DNA from: CAWBUW01 sp963792075
GTDB taxonomy: Bacteria > Chloroflexota > Anaerolineae > Anaerolineales > UBA4823
Assembly (NCBI GenBank): GCA_963792075.1
Contig: CAWBUW010000002.1
Span: forward strand, 496,001 to 560,000
Direction of reading: 5' to 3'
DNA length: 64,000 bases
Below are positions 27,261 to 35,235 of the stretch, piece by piece; position 1 is the first letter of the stretch, and every line of letters starts with the position of its first letter. The notes below the pieces were generated by a model, which was given only the letters and a program-made list of their open reading frames with translations, had not been told where the DNA came from and ran no database searches. The position numbers were made by a program, and so were the translations under genes.

Positions 27261-27576
27261 ATTTAATGAGCAGTTGTTGCGCCAACCAGCGCGCCTCGGC
27301 GATCAGGTCGGCCTCGATGGGGAGCCGGTAAGCCTCATCGACTTTGAGCAAAAAATGGCCGGCCACGCGCCGCACCTCTGCGGGCAGGTCCGCCAGGCCT
27401 TCCAGCGCGCGCAGCTGATCGTACGCACTGCGGCTGCGCGCGACCTGGCCGCGTGCTTCCAGGTATGCCCGCGCGGCGATCCCGGCCGCCCGCCTGGCGC
27501 AGACGCGGGCCCGCCCCTCGTTACCGTCCCGGCGGGCTGCCTCGGCCAGGGCTATTTCGGCTTCAAAATCTGGCAT
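27259..27576 (-). CDS. Small all-helical protein of unknown function
   Basis: A 105-residue protein made almost wholly of helix-forming residues (EIALAEAARRDGNEGRARVC, ARRAAGIAARAYLEARG, LADLPAEVRRVAGHFL). The start MPDFEAE at 27576 is chosen because the longer frame runs through the palindrome at 27585. It contains R69-x4-H74, which resembles the R-x4-6-H signature of HEPN-domain proteins, and the repeated-helix layout is compatible, but this is weak evidence. It is the last gene of the minus-strand block, isolated by hairpins on both sides. It has no link to glycan enzymes that can be read from sequence. Confidence 0.55.
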   Translation of the reverse strand: MPDFEAEIALAEAARRDGNEGRARVCARRAAGIAARAYLEARGQVARSRSAYDQLRALEGLADLPAEVRRVAGHFLLKVDEAYRLPIEADLIAEARWLAQQLLIK

Positions 27577-27584
27577 ATAGATTA

Positions 27585-27631
27585 TTTGGGGTTTATTTTG
27601 GGCGGCGGAGCCGCCCAAAATAAACCCCAAA
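27585..27631. other. Long perfect hairpin, 22-bp stem and GGA loop
   Basis: Bases 27585-27606 and 27610-27631 pair exactly around GGA. The stem starts TTTGGGG and ends GGGCGGC at the loop. It lies 5 bases beyond the autokinase stop on the minus strand and 8 bases before the start of the small helical gene. It is a candidate terminator or mRNA-end stabiliser. Confidence 0.85.
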
Positions 27632-27636
27632 CCCCT

Positions 27637-29496
27637 CTATTTGAATCTGGCGAAGAAGGAGCGTTCTTTCGCTGCCTCTGCAACCGCCGGCTCTTTGTGA
27701 TTGCCGTTCCCATTGCTGCCATTCTTCCCGGGGGAATAATTATACCCGTGGGAGTAGTAATAATACGACGAATAGCGGTACTTACCGTAGTAGTGCGCTG
27801 CTTTGCGGGCAATCGGGTTGAGGACGACCCCCAGAATGCGAGCGCCCGAACGGTGAAGCTGCTCCAGCATGGCCTGCGCCGAGTCGATCTTTGTCTTTCC
27901 CGGCTCGATGATCATAATGACGCCATCCACGCGCGCCGAAAGCACCACCGGATCCGTCACGATCGAAGGTGGGCTGTCTAAGATCACCACGTCATAATTC
28001 TCGCTGAGCTGGTCCAGGATCTGGGTCATGCGCTCGGAGGCCAGGAGCTCGGTCGGGTTCGGGGGGATTTCTCCACTGGGGATTACGGTGATTTCCGGGT
28101 CTCCCCAGGTAACGAAGGCGGCCACGTCGTGTATATTGTGCCGGAACAGGTCGGTCAGCCCCACCCGGTTGGCCAGGTTGAGCTTTTGGTGCAGAGAGGG
28201 ACGGCGAAGGTCTGCATCCAGCAAAGCGACTTTCTTGCCGCCTTGCGCGATCACCATTGCCAGGTTGATCGCCACGGTGGTCTTGCCTTCGCTGGGGCCT
28301 GAGCTGGTGACCAGGATCGTGCGCAGGGGTTTATCCACGCTGGCAAATTCCAGGTTGGTGCGCAGTGCCCGGAAGGCCTCGGCAATGGGTGAGCGCGGCT
28401 GATCGGCCACGTAGGCGGCGCCATCTGCCTGCGAGTCCTTTTCCATTTCCCCGATCAGGCCGATGGTGGGCAGCTTCAGGGCACGCGCCACATCCTCGGG
28501 CGTCTTGAGCGTATCGTCCAGGTACTCTACCAGGAAGGCGATGCCGCCGGCCAGGGCCAGGCCCATCACCAACCCCAGCATAAGGTTTTGTACCGGCTGC
28601 GGCTGGACCGGATGGGTGGGCAGCGGCGCGCTTTCGATCTGGATCACGTTCGTGGTGCTTTGCAGCCGCGCCAGGCGGATGCTCTCGTAATTGTTCAGCA
28701 GGTTCGAGTAGATCTGCTGGTACAGCGCCAGCGTGGTCTGAAGCTGCGACTGGCGGATCGATTGGCTGCTCGTTCCGGTAGAACTGCCCAGGACAATCGT
28801 CTGCTGGTAGGCCTGCTGGTACAGGTTCAGGCGGGTTTCCAGCGCAGAGAGATAATCCTCTTTCTCGGCCAGGGTATCGCCGGTCAGCAACTCCATCTCT
28901 TTGCGCAGGTCCCGGATCTCGATCTCCAGCGCGGCGATCTCCGTTTCTAAAGTCGTTTGCTGCTTTTTCAGGCTTTCTTCAGATTGCTGTGCCATCTGGT
29001 CTTGCACCGAGATGATCTGCGCCTCGATCTGGTCGATCTGCCGCTGCAGGTTTTCCTCGGCGGTGATAAAGCGGCTGGTCTGGGTGAGCTCGTTCTGCTC
29101 GATGAACACCTTGATCAGTGTGTTGGCGATGAGCTGCGCCCGCGCCGGGTCGCTGTCCTTGACCGTAATATCCAGGATCAGCATGTCGGTCATCTGTTTG
29201 ACGCTGACCTGGTCTTTGTTTACCGAAAATCCCAATTCCTGCCCGACCGCCTCCAGGACTGGCTGGGTGACGATCAACTGCGTATAGGTTTTGGCAAGCT
29301 GCAGGTCGCTATAAATGTAATAATAATCCGTGCCGCGGCTTTCGGGAGGGCGGGAAACCATCACCTTCGTGGTCGTCTGGTAGATGGTGGGTTGGTACAG
29401 CGTGTATACATACCCCCCCGCGACGCCCAGCACCGCCCCTACCACCACTAACCACGCCCATTTCTGGACCAATGTAAAAATTTGTCGAATATCCAT
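27637..29496 (-). CDS. Wzz-type chain-length regulator fused to tyrosine autokinase (BY-kinase)
   Basis: A 619-residue protein. An N-terminal Wzz domain has membrane helices at about residues 14-32 and 303-322, with a long coiled-coil periplasmic part (about 145-235). The cytoplasmic kinase follows: Walker A SSGPSEGKTT at 398-407, Walker A' LLDADLRRPS at 425-434, and DVVILDSPPS as Walker B. The C-terminal tail has a tyrosine cluster of at least ten residues (YYGKYRYSSYYYYSHGYNY), the autophosphorylation site of Wzc/CpsD-like kinases. It sets the length of Wzy-made polymer and is probably countered by the phosphatase at 20805. Hairpins flank both ends. Confidence 0.93.
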   Translation of the reverse strand: MDIRQIFTLVQKWAWLVVVGAVLGVAGGYVYTLYQPTIYQTTTKVMVSRPPESRGTDYYYIYSDLQLAKTYTQLIVTQPVLEAVGQELGFSVNKDQVSVKQMTDMLILDITVKDSDPARAQLIANTLIKVFIEQNELTQTSRFITAEENLQRQIDQIEAQIISVQDQMAQQSEESLKKQQTTLETEIAALEIEIRDLRKEMELLTGDTLAEKEDYLSALETRLNLYQQAYQQTIVLGSSTGTSSQSIRQSQLQTTLALYQQIYSNLLNNYESIRLARLQSTTNVIQIESAPLPTHPVQPQPVQNLMLGLVMGLALAGGIAFLVEYLDDTLKTPEDVARALKLPTIGLIGEMEKDSQADGAAYVADQPRSPIAEAFRALRTNLEFASVDKPLRTILVTSSGPSEGKTTVAINLAMVIAQGGKKVALLDADLRRPSLHQKLNLANRVGLTDLFRHNIHDVAAFVTWGDPEITVIPSGEIPPNPTELLASERMTQILDQLSENYDVVILDSPPSIVTDPVVLSARVDGVIMIIEPGKTKIDSAQAMLEQLHRSGARILGVVLNPIARKAAHYYGKYRYSSYYYYSHGYNYSPGKNGSNGNGNHKEPAVAEAAKERSFFARFK

Positions 29497-29515
29497 AATT
29501 TTATTATATCAGAGG

Positions 29516-29560
29516 TGGGGTGTTCAAAGGGACGGCTTTGCCGCCCCTTTGAACACCCCA
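29516..29560. other. Long hairpin, 21-bp stem and TTT loop
   Basis: Arms 29516-29536 and 29540-29560 pair with a single A-C mismatch around TTT. The stem base is TGGGGTGTTC and the loop end is GACGGC or GGCGGC. It lies between the aminotransferase stop (29583) and the autokinase start (29496), so it could separate their transcription. Confidence 0.85.
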
Positions 29561-29582
29561 AAATATTATCCGAGGGCATCTT

Positions 29583-30699
29583 TTACCGCGCTACCACCAG
29601 CATCACCTGCTCGTCGGTCATGCTGGGGTAGAGAGGGAGCGTCACTTCCCGCGCCGCGACGGCTTCGGTCACCGGCAGCTTCACGTCCGGGTACAGCCTG
29701 CGATAATGCGTGAACAGGTGGATCGGGGGGTAGTGGATGCTCGTCTGGATGCCGGCGGCGCGCAGGGTGTCAATAAAGCGCAGGCGGTCCGTGCCCTCGG
29801 GCAGCAAGGCCGGGAAAATGTGGTAGGCTGGCTCCCACCCCGTGCCCATCTGCCGGAAGGGCAGCCCCAGCCCGCTCCCCGCCAGCGACTGCCAGTACGC
29901 CTCGGTGATCTCTCGCCTCCGGGCGTTGTTGGCGGCCAGCTTCCTTAACTGCACCAGCCCCAGCGCGGAGCGTATCTCGTCCAGGCGGTAGTTGTAGCCC
30001 ATGTCCACCACGTCGTAGGTGTAGGCGTGGCCCTTGTGGCGGTCCCAGGTCAGGCTGGTCATGCCATGCGAGCGCAGCAGGCGCACCTTCTCGGCAATCC
30101 CGTCGTCATCCGTGACCAGCATGCCGCCCTCGCCGGTGGACAGGTTCTTGTTGGAGAAGAAGCTGAAGCAGCCTACCTGCCCCCACGTGCCCAGCGCTTT
30201 CTCGCCCAGCCCGGCGCCCGGCGCGTGCGCGGCATCCTCGATGACCTTTAGCCCATATTTCTGGGCAACTGCCAGGATCTCGGGCATGCGGCAGGGATAG
30301 CCTCCGTAGTGCATCACGATGATCGCCTTGGTGCGCGGTGTGATCTGCGCCTCGATCGATTCCGGCGAGATGGTCAGCTCCTCCTCCCCGCAAACCTCGG
30401 CAAAACGCACCTGCGCCCCGGTGTACAGGACGGCGTTCGTGGTGGCCACAAAGCTCAGCGAAGGCGCAATCACTTCGTCGCCCGGGCCAATGCCCAGCGC
30501 CAGGCAGGCCAGGTGCAGCGCCACGGTCGCGTTGGACACGGCCAGCGCATGCTTGGACCCCGTGCCGCGCGGCGAACTCGCGCTCGAATTCCTGCGTCAC
30601 GGCGCCCATGGTCAGCCACTTGCTGCGCAGCACCTGCAGCACGGCCTGCTCTTCCTCGATGCCAAAATCCAGGTCTGCTAAGGGAACTTTCCAATCCAT
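29583..30699 (-). CDS. DegT/DnrJ/EryC1 family PLP aminotransferase (one-base frameshift)
   Basis: Repaired length is 371 residues. It belongs to the sugar aminotransferase family that adds an amino group to a keto-deoxysugar nucleotide. It starts VPLADLDFGIEEEQAVLQVL, has SNATVALHLACLALG, the PLP-stacking region EDAAHAPGAGLGEKALG, and the Schiff-base lysine in CFSFFSNKNLSTGEGG, with MGYNYRLDEIRSALGL after it. An extra base near 30555 breaks the frame between FAARHGV and ALAVSNATV. It is four bases from the nucleotidyltransferase gene and follows a 4,6-dehydratase-like SDR, so the trio probably makes an amino-6-deoxyhexose nucleotide. Confidence 0.87.
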
Positions 30700-30702
30700 A
30701 CG

Positions 30703-31413
30703 CTAATCCTCTCCCAAAATCTGCTCGCGCAGCGCGTCGAAATCCTGCACTGCCTGTTCGTAATCGTCCGGCCTCCCCAGGTCCTGCCAATAGCCTTCGA
30801 AAGGATAGCCCTTCACCCGCTCGCCGGCTGCAATCAGCTTCAGGACCAGGTCGGGGAAATCCAGGTAAGTGTTGTGCGGGATATATTCCAACACGCGCGG
30901 CTCGAACACGTAAATCCCCATGCTGACGAAGAAGTCGTAGCGCGGCTTTTCAAGGTATCCAATGATCTCGTGGTCCCCATCGAACTGGATCACCCCCAGG
31001 TCCACCTTGACCTGCCGGGCGTGGGTGGCAATGGTCGCCGCGGCCCCGCTCTGGCGGTGGGAGGCGATCAGCGCCCGCAGGTCGAGCGTGGTCAGCACGT
31101 CGCCGTTGGTGATCAAGAAGGTGTCGTCCAGCCCTTCGATCAGCGACAGCGGCCCGGCCGTCCCCAGCGGCTGTTCCTCGAAGCTGTAACGGATCTTCAG
31201 CCCCAGCCGCCGGCCATCTTGAAAAAATGCTTTGAGCAGCTCGGCCAGGTGGCCCACGGTCAGGATCACCTCATCCACCCCGGCCTTTTTCATCTGCCGC
31301 AGCAAGATCTCCAAAATGGGCATATCGCCGATCGGCATCAAGGGCTTGGGGAGTATTTTTGTATAGGGCGCCAGACGTGTGCCTTTGCCCCCTGCGAGAA
31401 CGACTGCTTTCAT
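30703..31413 (-). CDS. Sugar-phosphate nucleotidyltransferase
   Basis: A 236-residue NTP-transferase: LAGGKGTRLAPYTKILPKPL is the canonical G-x-G-T-R-L nucleotide loop with the PKPL lysine, followed by FLITNGDVLTTLDL (the metal-binding Asp) and a C-terminal YWQDLGRPDDYEQA. It would activate a sugar 1-phosphate as a GDP-, CDP- or dTDP-sugar; the base is not readable. The start at 31413 is supported by GGAGGAAAA. It sits between an SDR dehydratase and an aminotransferase. It lacks the C-terminal extension of GlmU and of full-length mannose-1-phosphate guanylyltransferases. Confidence 0.87.
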   Translation of the reverse strand: MKAVVLAGGKGTRLAPYTKILPKPLMPIGDMPILEILLRQMKKAGVDEVILTVGHLAELLKAFFQDGRRLGLKIRYSFEEQPLGTAGPLSLIEGLDDTFLITNGDVLTTLDLRALIASHRQSGAAATIATHARQVKVDLGVIQFDGDHEIIGYLEKPRYDFFVSMGIYVFEPRVLEYIPHNTYLDFPDLVLKLIAAGERVKGYPFEGYWQDLGRPDDYEQAVQDFDALREQILGED

Positions 31414-31428
31414 TTTTCCTCCAATGGT

Positions 31429-31467
31429 AGGGTTATGTGTTTGTGCACAGCACAAACACATAACCCT
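31429..31467. other. Long perfect hairpin, 18-bp stem and ACA loop
   Basis: Arms 31429-31446 and 31450-31467 are exact complements around ACA, beginning AGGGTTATG and ending TTTGTGC. It fills the 56-base space between the SDR stop (31470) and the nucleotidyltransferase start (31413). No T-run follows on either side. Confidence 0.85.
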
Positions 31468-31469
31468 GT

Positions 31470-32462
31470 TTAAACCATGTATTGATCGGGCTTGAATAAT
31501 CCCGGGTTCTCCCGCACCCAGTCGATGGTGCGCGCCAGGCCCTGGCGTAAACTCACCTGAGGGGTCCAGCCCAGGCGCTCCCGCGCCAGGCGGTTATCGG
31601 AGAGCAGGCGCCTGACCTCGCTCTTCACCGGGCGCAGGCGCTCGGCCTCCACTTCGATGCGCACCGGGCGGCCGACCAGCTCCAGGATCAGGTCGGCCAG
31701 CTCGCCAATGCGCACCTCGCTGCCCACCCCCAGGTTGATCGTCTCGCCCTCGATGCCGGGCGTCTCGGCGGCTTTGAGGAACCCGGCCACGGTATCGCTG
31801 ACGTAGGTCAGGTCGCGGCGGGCGTCCAGGTTGCCCAGGCGGATCACGTCCCGGGTCAGCGCCTGCGAGATGATGGTGGGGATCACGGCGCGGGCGGACT
31901 GGCGCGGGCCGTAGGTGTTGAACGGGCGCAGCGTGACCACGGGCAGGTCGTACGAGCGGTAGAAGGCCTCGGCCAGCTTATCGGCGCCGATCTTGCTGGC
32001 GGAATAGGGCGACTGCCCCTGCAGCGGGTGGTCCTCGCCGATCGGGACGCGCAGGGCGGTGCCGTACACTTCGCTGGTGGAGGTGTGCACGATGCGCTCC
32101 ACGCCCGCCGCCTGGGCGGCCAGCAGCACGTTCAGCGTGCCGATCACGTTCGTTTCCACCACTTCCGCCGGGTGGCGGTACGAGTAGGGGATGGCGATCA
32201 GCGCGCCCAGGTGGAGCACGGTTTGCATGCCGGCCACGGCGCTGCGCATGGCGGCCTGGTCACGCAGGTCGCCGGCCACCAGCTCCACCTGCGCCAGCGC
32301 TTCCGGCGGGAGCTGGTGCAGCAGCCCGGCATCGCCGCGCGAGTTGTAGCGCACAAACGCCCGCACCTGCGCCCCCTCGCCTACCAGGCGCTCCACCAGG
32401 TGCGAGCCGATGAACCCGCCCGCGCCGGTGACCAGGACCTTGCGAGATTGCCAAAATGCCAT
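31470..32462 (-). CDS. NDP-sugar 4,6-dehydratase-like SDR (LegB-like)
   Basis: A 330-residue extended SDR with VTGAGGFIGSHLVERL, then RAFVRYNSRGDAGLL and HLGALIAIPYSYRHPAEVV, which resemble the UDP-HexNAc 4,6-dehydratases of the LegB type. The catalytic stretch is HTSTSEVYGTA with YSASKIGADK (YxxxK). AGGAAAAG precedes the ATG at 32462. With the downstream nucleotidyltransferase and DegT aminotransferase it forms a dehydrate-activate-aminate set. The nucleotide and sugar are not certain. Confidence 0.82.
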   Translation of the reverse strand: MAFWQSRKVLVTGAGGFIGSHLVERLVGEGAQVRAFVRYNSRGDAGLLHQLPPEALAQVELVAGDLRDQAAMRSAVAGMQTVLHLGALIAIPYSYRHPAEVVETNVIGTLNVLLAAQAAGVERIVHTSTSEVYGTALRVPIGEDHPLQGQSPYSASKIGADKLAEAFYRSYDLPVVTLRPFNTYGPRQSARAVIPTIISQALTRDVIRLGNLDARRDLTYVSDTVAGFLKAAETPGIEGETINLGVGSEVRIGELADLILELVGRPVRIEVEAERLRPVKSEVRRLLSDNRLARERLGWTPQVSLRQGLARTIDWVRENPGLFKPDQYMV

Positions 32463-32474
32463 GATCTTTTCCTT

Positions 32475-32650
32475 TCCCCCTCCCCCCTTGGGGGAGGGCA
32501 GGTTGCGAAGCAACCGGGGTGAGGGAGAATAGACGTCCCCTCACCCCTACCCTCTCCCCAGGCTGCGCAGCAGCCGTTGGGCGATGGGCAGGATCTTTAC
32601 CCCTCCCCCGTTGGGGGAGGGCAGGTTGCGGAGCAACCGTGGGGTGATGG
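32475..32650. repeat. Three copies of a dispersed palindromic repeat (CTCCCCC/GGGGGAG type)
   Basis: Copies lie at 32475-32526, 32537-32587 and 32598-32650. The outer copies hold a short palindrome (CCCTCCCCC, a few bases, GGGGGAGGG) followed by AGGTTGCG and GAGCAACCG or a close variant, which itself forms a second stem. The middle copy is degenerate (CTCTCCCC, GCTGCGCAGCAGCC). The third copy encodes the C-terminal residues and stop of the sugar transferase gene. Confidence 0.75.
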
Positions 32651-34435
32651 AGGAGCTGGAGGTGCGGGCTCATTCGCTTCGCGCTGGCGCACCGAGTTGG
32701 CGTAGACGGCCTCGCGCAGGTTGCGGATCTGCTCTTGCAGCGCGGCCAGGTCGCCCCGGTAAGCGGTTTCTTCCAGCGTCTCCAGCCAGTCTTCGATGCG
32801 CATGGGGGTCAGCCTCACCAGGCACAGGTCGCAGGGCAGCGGCTCGCCGCGCGGCCGGGTGATGGCAGACGCAGGCGCGGAGGCCGTGGCGGCCTTGGCC
32901 GCTTTGCGCGCCACCTGCTCGTGCGCGTTCATGGCGTACAGCGCCGCGGCGACGTCCGGCCATAACAGCACCTGCGCCCCGGTCAGCCCGCACAGCGCCA
33001 GCAGGCGTTTGCGTTCCGCGCGGGTGATGTTGTGGATGGCAAACACCACCACGCCCACGTCCTTCTTCTTCACCACGGAAGCGATGTCCGCCGTCCGCCC
33101 CAGCACGTTCAGGCCGCGGATGCGGCTGCCCTGCTTGTTGAGGTCGTCGTCCACGTAGCCCACGATCTCGAACATATCGGCGTAATGGCCGTGGCCGAGC
33201 TTCCAGGCGGCGTATTGGCCGGTCTCGCCGCCGCCGACGACGAGCACGCGCTCGCGCGCCAGGGGCTGCGAGCCGCGCAAGGCCAGCCAGCGCGTGGCCA
33301 GGCCGGTGACCAGCCTCCCACGGTAGCGCGTGGCGATGTACCCCAGGAGGGAGAAGGCCGCAGCCATCAGCAGCAGCCCGTCCGGCACGAAATGCCCGTA
33401 GACCGCCGTGGCTGCCAGGACGTTATTGATGATCAAGGCGATGACCGTGGCCAACACCACACCGGGCAGCAGCTCGCCCATGTCGTTGGCTCCGGCGGCT
33501 GACCAGGAGATGCGGTTGGTCCCCACCAGCACGTTGGTGAGGCTGAAGAGCAGGGCGAACAACAGGGTCGCCTGCAGCATCTGCGGCCAGCCGCGGTCCA
33601 GCGGAGCCTGCGCCCGCCAGGCCAGCGCCGTAAAGGCCACGGCTGCCGTGGTGGTCACCAGGTCCATCAGGAACCAGCGCACGTGGCGGTGCATGAGCAC
33701 CTGCAGCGGCCCGCGCAGCAGGCGCACCTCATCCGGCGCCTGTCCTTGCCACGGCGCCTGCCCCAGCCGCGGCACCAGCACCAGCAGGGTCCAGAAGATG
33801 ATGTCCAGGTCGGTCCAAAACGAGCGGTGGCGCACGTACAACTGGTCCAGGCGCAGCTTGCCGGGCAGGATCTCCTCCAGGTAAGTCTGCATCATATCGA
33901 TGCCCTGCAGGCGGTTCTCTTCATCGTGGTACATCACCGAAGCCGGGCTGGTGATGCCCGGGCGCACCGAGAGCACCTCCGCAGCCACTTCGGCGGGCCA
34001 GTCGCGGGCAATCTCGGGGTCTTCGGGGCGGGGGCCGACCAGGCTCATCTCGCCCTTGAGCACGTTCCAAAGCTGGGGCAGCTCGTTGAGCTTGGTATCG
34101 CGCAGCCACTTGCCCAGGGGCGTAATGCGCCCGTCGTCCTGGCCCGTCACGCGCGGCCCGGCGTAGCTGGCGGCCTCTTCGCGCATGGTGCGGAACTTGA
34201 GGATGCGGAAGACCTTGCCGCCGCGGCCCATGCGCGGCCCGCGGTAGAGCGCCGGCCCGGGCGAATCGCGCCGCACCAGCCAGGCCACCCAGAGCAAGAC
34301 CGGCCAGAGCAGCAGCAGCCCGAGCAGCGCGGCCAGGACGTCGAACAGGCGCTTGACCGGCCCCTGCCCGCGCAGCAGGGGAGGAAGCAAGCCCGGACGG
34401 GTGGCGGTAGTCTCAGCCATAGGCGCAGCTTTCAC
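32597..34435 (-). CDS. Polyprenyl-phosphate sugar transferase with inverted domain order
   Basis: A 612-residue initiating glycosyl-1-phosphate transferase. The catalytic PGT domain comes first (about 28-225): KRLFDVLAALLGL membrane helix, DSPGPALYRGPRMGRGGKVF, LKFRTM, LNELPQLWNVLKGEMSLVGP and RPGITSP. Four or five membrane helices (about 255-365) and a Rossmann domain (VLVVGGGETGQYAAWKL, 398-413) follow. In WbaP- and CapD-like proteins the helices and Rossmann domain normally precede the catalytic part. It would load the first sugar phosphate on undecaprenyl phosphate. GTG 34435 or ATG 34420 is the start. The last 15 or so residues are repeat-derived. Confidence 0.85.
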   Translation of the reverse strand: MKAAPMAETTATRPGLLPPLLRGQGPVKRLFDVLAALLGLLLLWPVLLWVAWLVRRDSPGPALYRGPRMGRGGKVFRILKFRTMREEAASYAGPRVTGQDDGRITPLGKWLRDTKLNELPQLWNVLKGEMSLVGPRPEDPEIARDWPAEVAAEVLSVRPGITSPASVMYHDEENRLQGIDMMQTYLEEILPGKLRLDQLYVRHRSFWTDLDIIFWTLLVLVPRLGQAPWQGQAPDEVRLLRGPLQVLMHRHVRWFLMDLVTTTAAVAFTALAWRAQAPLDRGWPQMLQATLLFALLFSLTNVLVGTNRISWSAAGANDMGELLPGVVLATVIALIINNVLAATAVYGHFVPDGLLLMAAAFSLLGYIATRYRGRLVTGLATRWLALRGSQPLARERVLVVGGGETGQYAAWKLGHGHYADMFEIVGYVDDDLNKQGSRIRGLNVLGRTADIASVVKKKDVGVVVFAIHNITRAERKRLLALCGLTGAQVLLWPDVAAALYAMNAHEQVARKAAKAATASAPASAITRPRGEPLPCDLCLVRLTPMRIEDWLETLEETAYRGDLAALQEQIRNLREAVYANSVRQREANEPAPPAPPSPHGCSATCPPPTGEG

Positions 34436-34482
34436 TCACCCTTCCCCCATTGGGGGAAGGGCCGGGGATGAGGGAGGGGATA
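34434..34482. repeat. Dispersed palindromic repeat copy upstream of the sugar transferase
   Basis: The sequence CCCTTCCCCC, ATT, GGGGGAAGGG is a perfect short palindrome inside a degenerate copy of the family seen at 32475. On the minus strand its purine arm lies directly before the GTG start at 34435 and may serve as the ribosome binding site. Confidence 0.6.
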
Positions 34483-34531
34483 AAATGATTGCAGCACGGA
34501 TGTTCTGCTCGCATAAGAGGCGAAAGATAAT

Positions 34532-35224
34532 CTAAGGTTGGATGGCGGCGAAATAGTGGGTATTGAACAGGCCCAGCTTTTCGAGCGCAGCGCACAGCAG
34601 CCAGGAGATTGGCACGAGCCGCCTGGCGATCGGCGGCGCCAGCGTAATCTTGTGCAGCTCCACCTGGCAGCCGGCAAACAAGCGCCGGATCTCTGCCGGG
34701 CGGATGCCGCGCGTTTGGGGGTTGGTAGGGTTCAGCCAAAAATCGTACCACAGGATCAGTCCGCCGGGGCGCAGCACGCGTATCATCTCAGTCGCCAAAT
34801 CTTGCTTGATTGGGTCGGAGAGGATGGATGAAAATACGGTGTACTGCATGACAAGATCAAAGGATTGCCTGGGGTAGGGCAGGCGCTGGCCGTTGGCGCA
34901 GGCCAATTGTAGAGCAGGGAGGATCTGCCCGGCATCCTGGACACGATCAGGGAGCAAGTCAACTCCATATAAGTGGGAAAGAGTGGCTCCATGCGCCAGG
35001 TATTCCTGTAGAATCCCGCCGCGCCCGCAGCCCACCTCCAGAATACGCTTCGTGCCAAGTTGAGAAAAACACTTAGTCTTAAGCAGGTTCAATGAGGCCC
35101 GTTGGCGCTGCTGTGTCATGAACAGGTAAGCCAGGTTGAAGTAGGAATAAAGGTCGGTGCCAGTGAGGCGCTGCGCTCTTTCGGCGTATTCTTTTCGCAG
35201 GCGGAATAAGTCATCTTCGCTCAT
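34532..35224 (-). CDS. SAM-dependent methyltransferase (class I)
   Basis: About 230 residues. The SAM-binding motif I is ILEVGCGRGGILQEYL, followed by YGVDLLPDRVQDA, LPYPRQSFDLVMQYTVFSSI (motif II) and IRVLRPGGLILWYDFW (motif III). It probably O-methylates a glycan or lipid-linked sugar, judging by context only. ATG 35224 is preferred; a TTG at 35239 would overlap the upstream glycosyltransferase stop. The frame is intact. Confidence 0.83.
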   Translation of the reverse strand: MSEDDLFRLRKEYAERAQRLTGTDLYSYFNLAYLFMTQQRQRASLNLLKTKCFSQLGTKRILEVGCGRGGILQEYLAHGATLSHLYGVDLLPDRVQDAGQILPALQLACANGQRLPYPRQSFDLVMQYTVFSSILSDPIKQDLATEMIRVLRPGGLILWYDFWLNPTNPQTRGIRPAEIRRLFAGCQVELHKITLAPPIARRLVPISWLLCAALEKLGLFNTHYFAAIQP

Positions 35225-35235
35225 ATGAGATGATC

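Noticed and set aside
27274..27981. Plus-strand 235-residue frame
   Set aside because: It runs through the 27585 palindrome and is antisense to two better supported genes.
33683..34471. Plus-strand 262-residue frame rich in His, Gln and Ala
   Set aside because: It is antisense to the sugar transferase, and its composition is typical of a shadow frame in GC-rich DNA.
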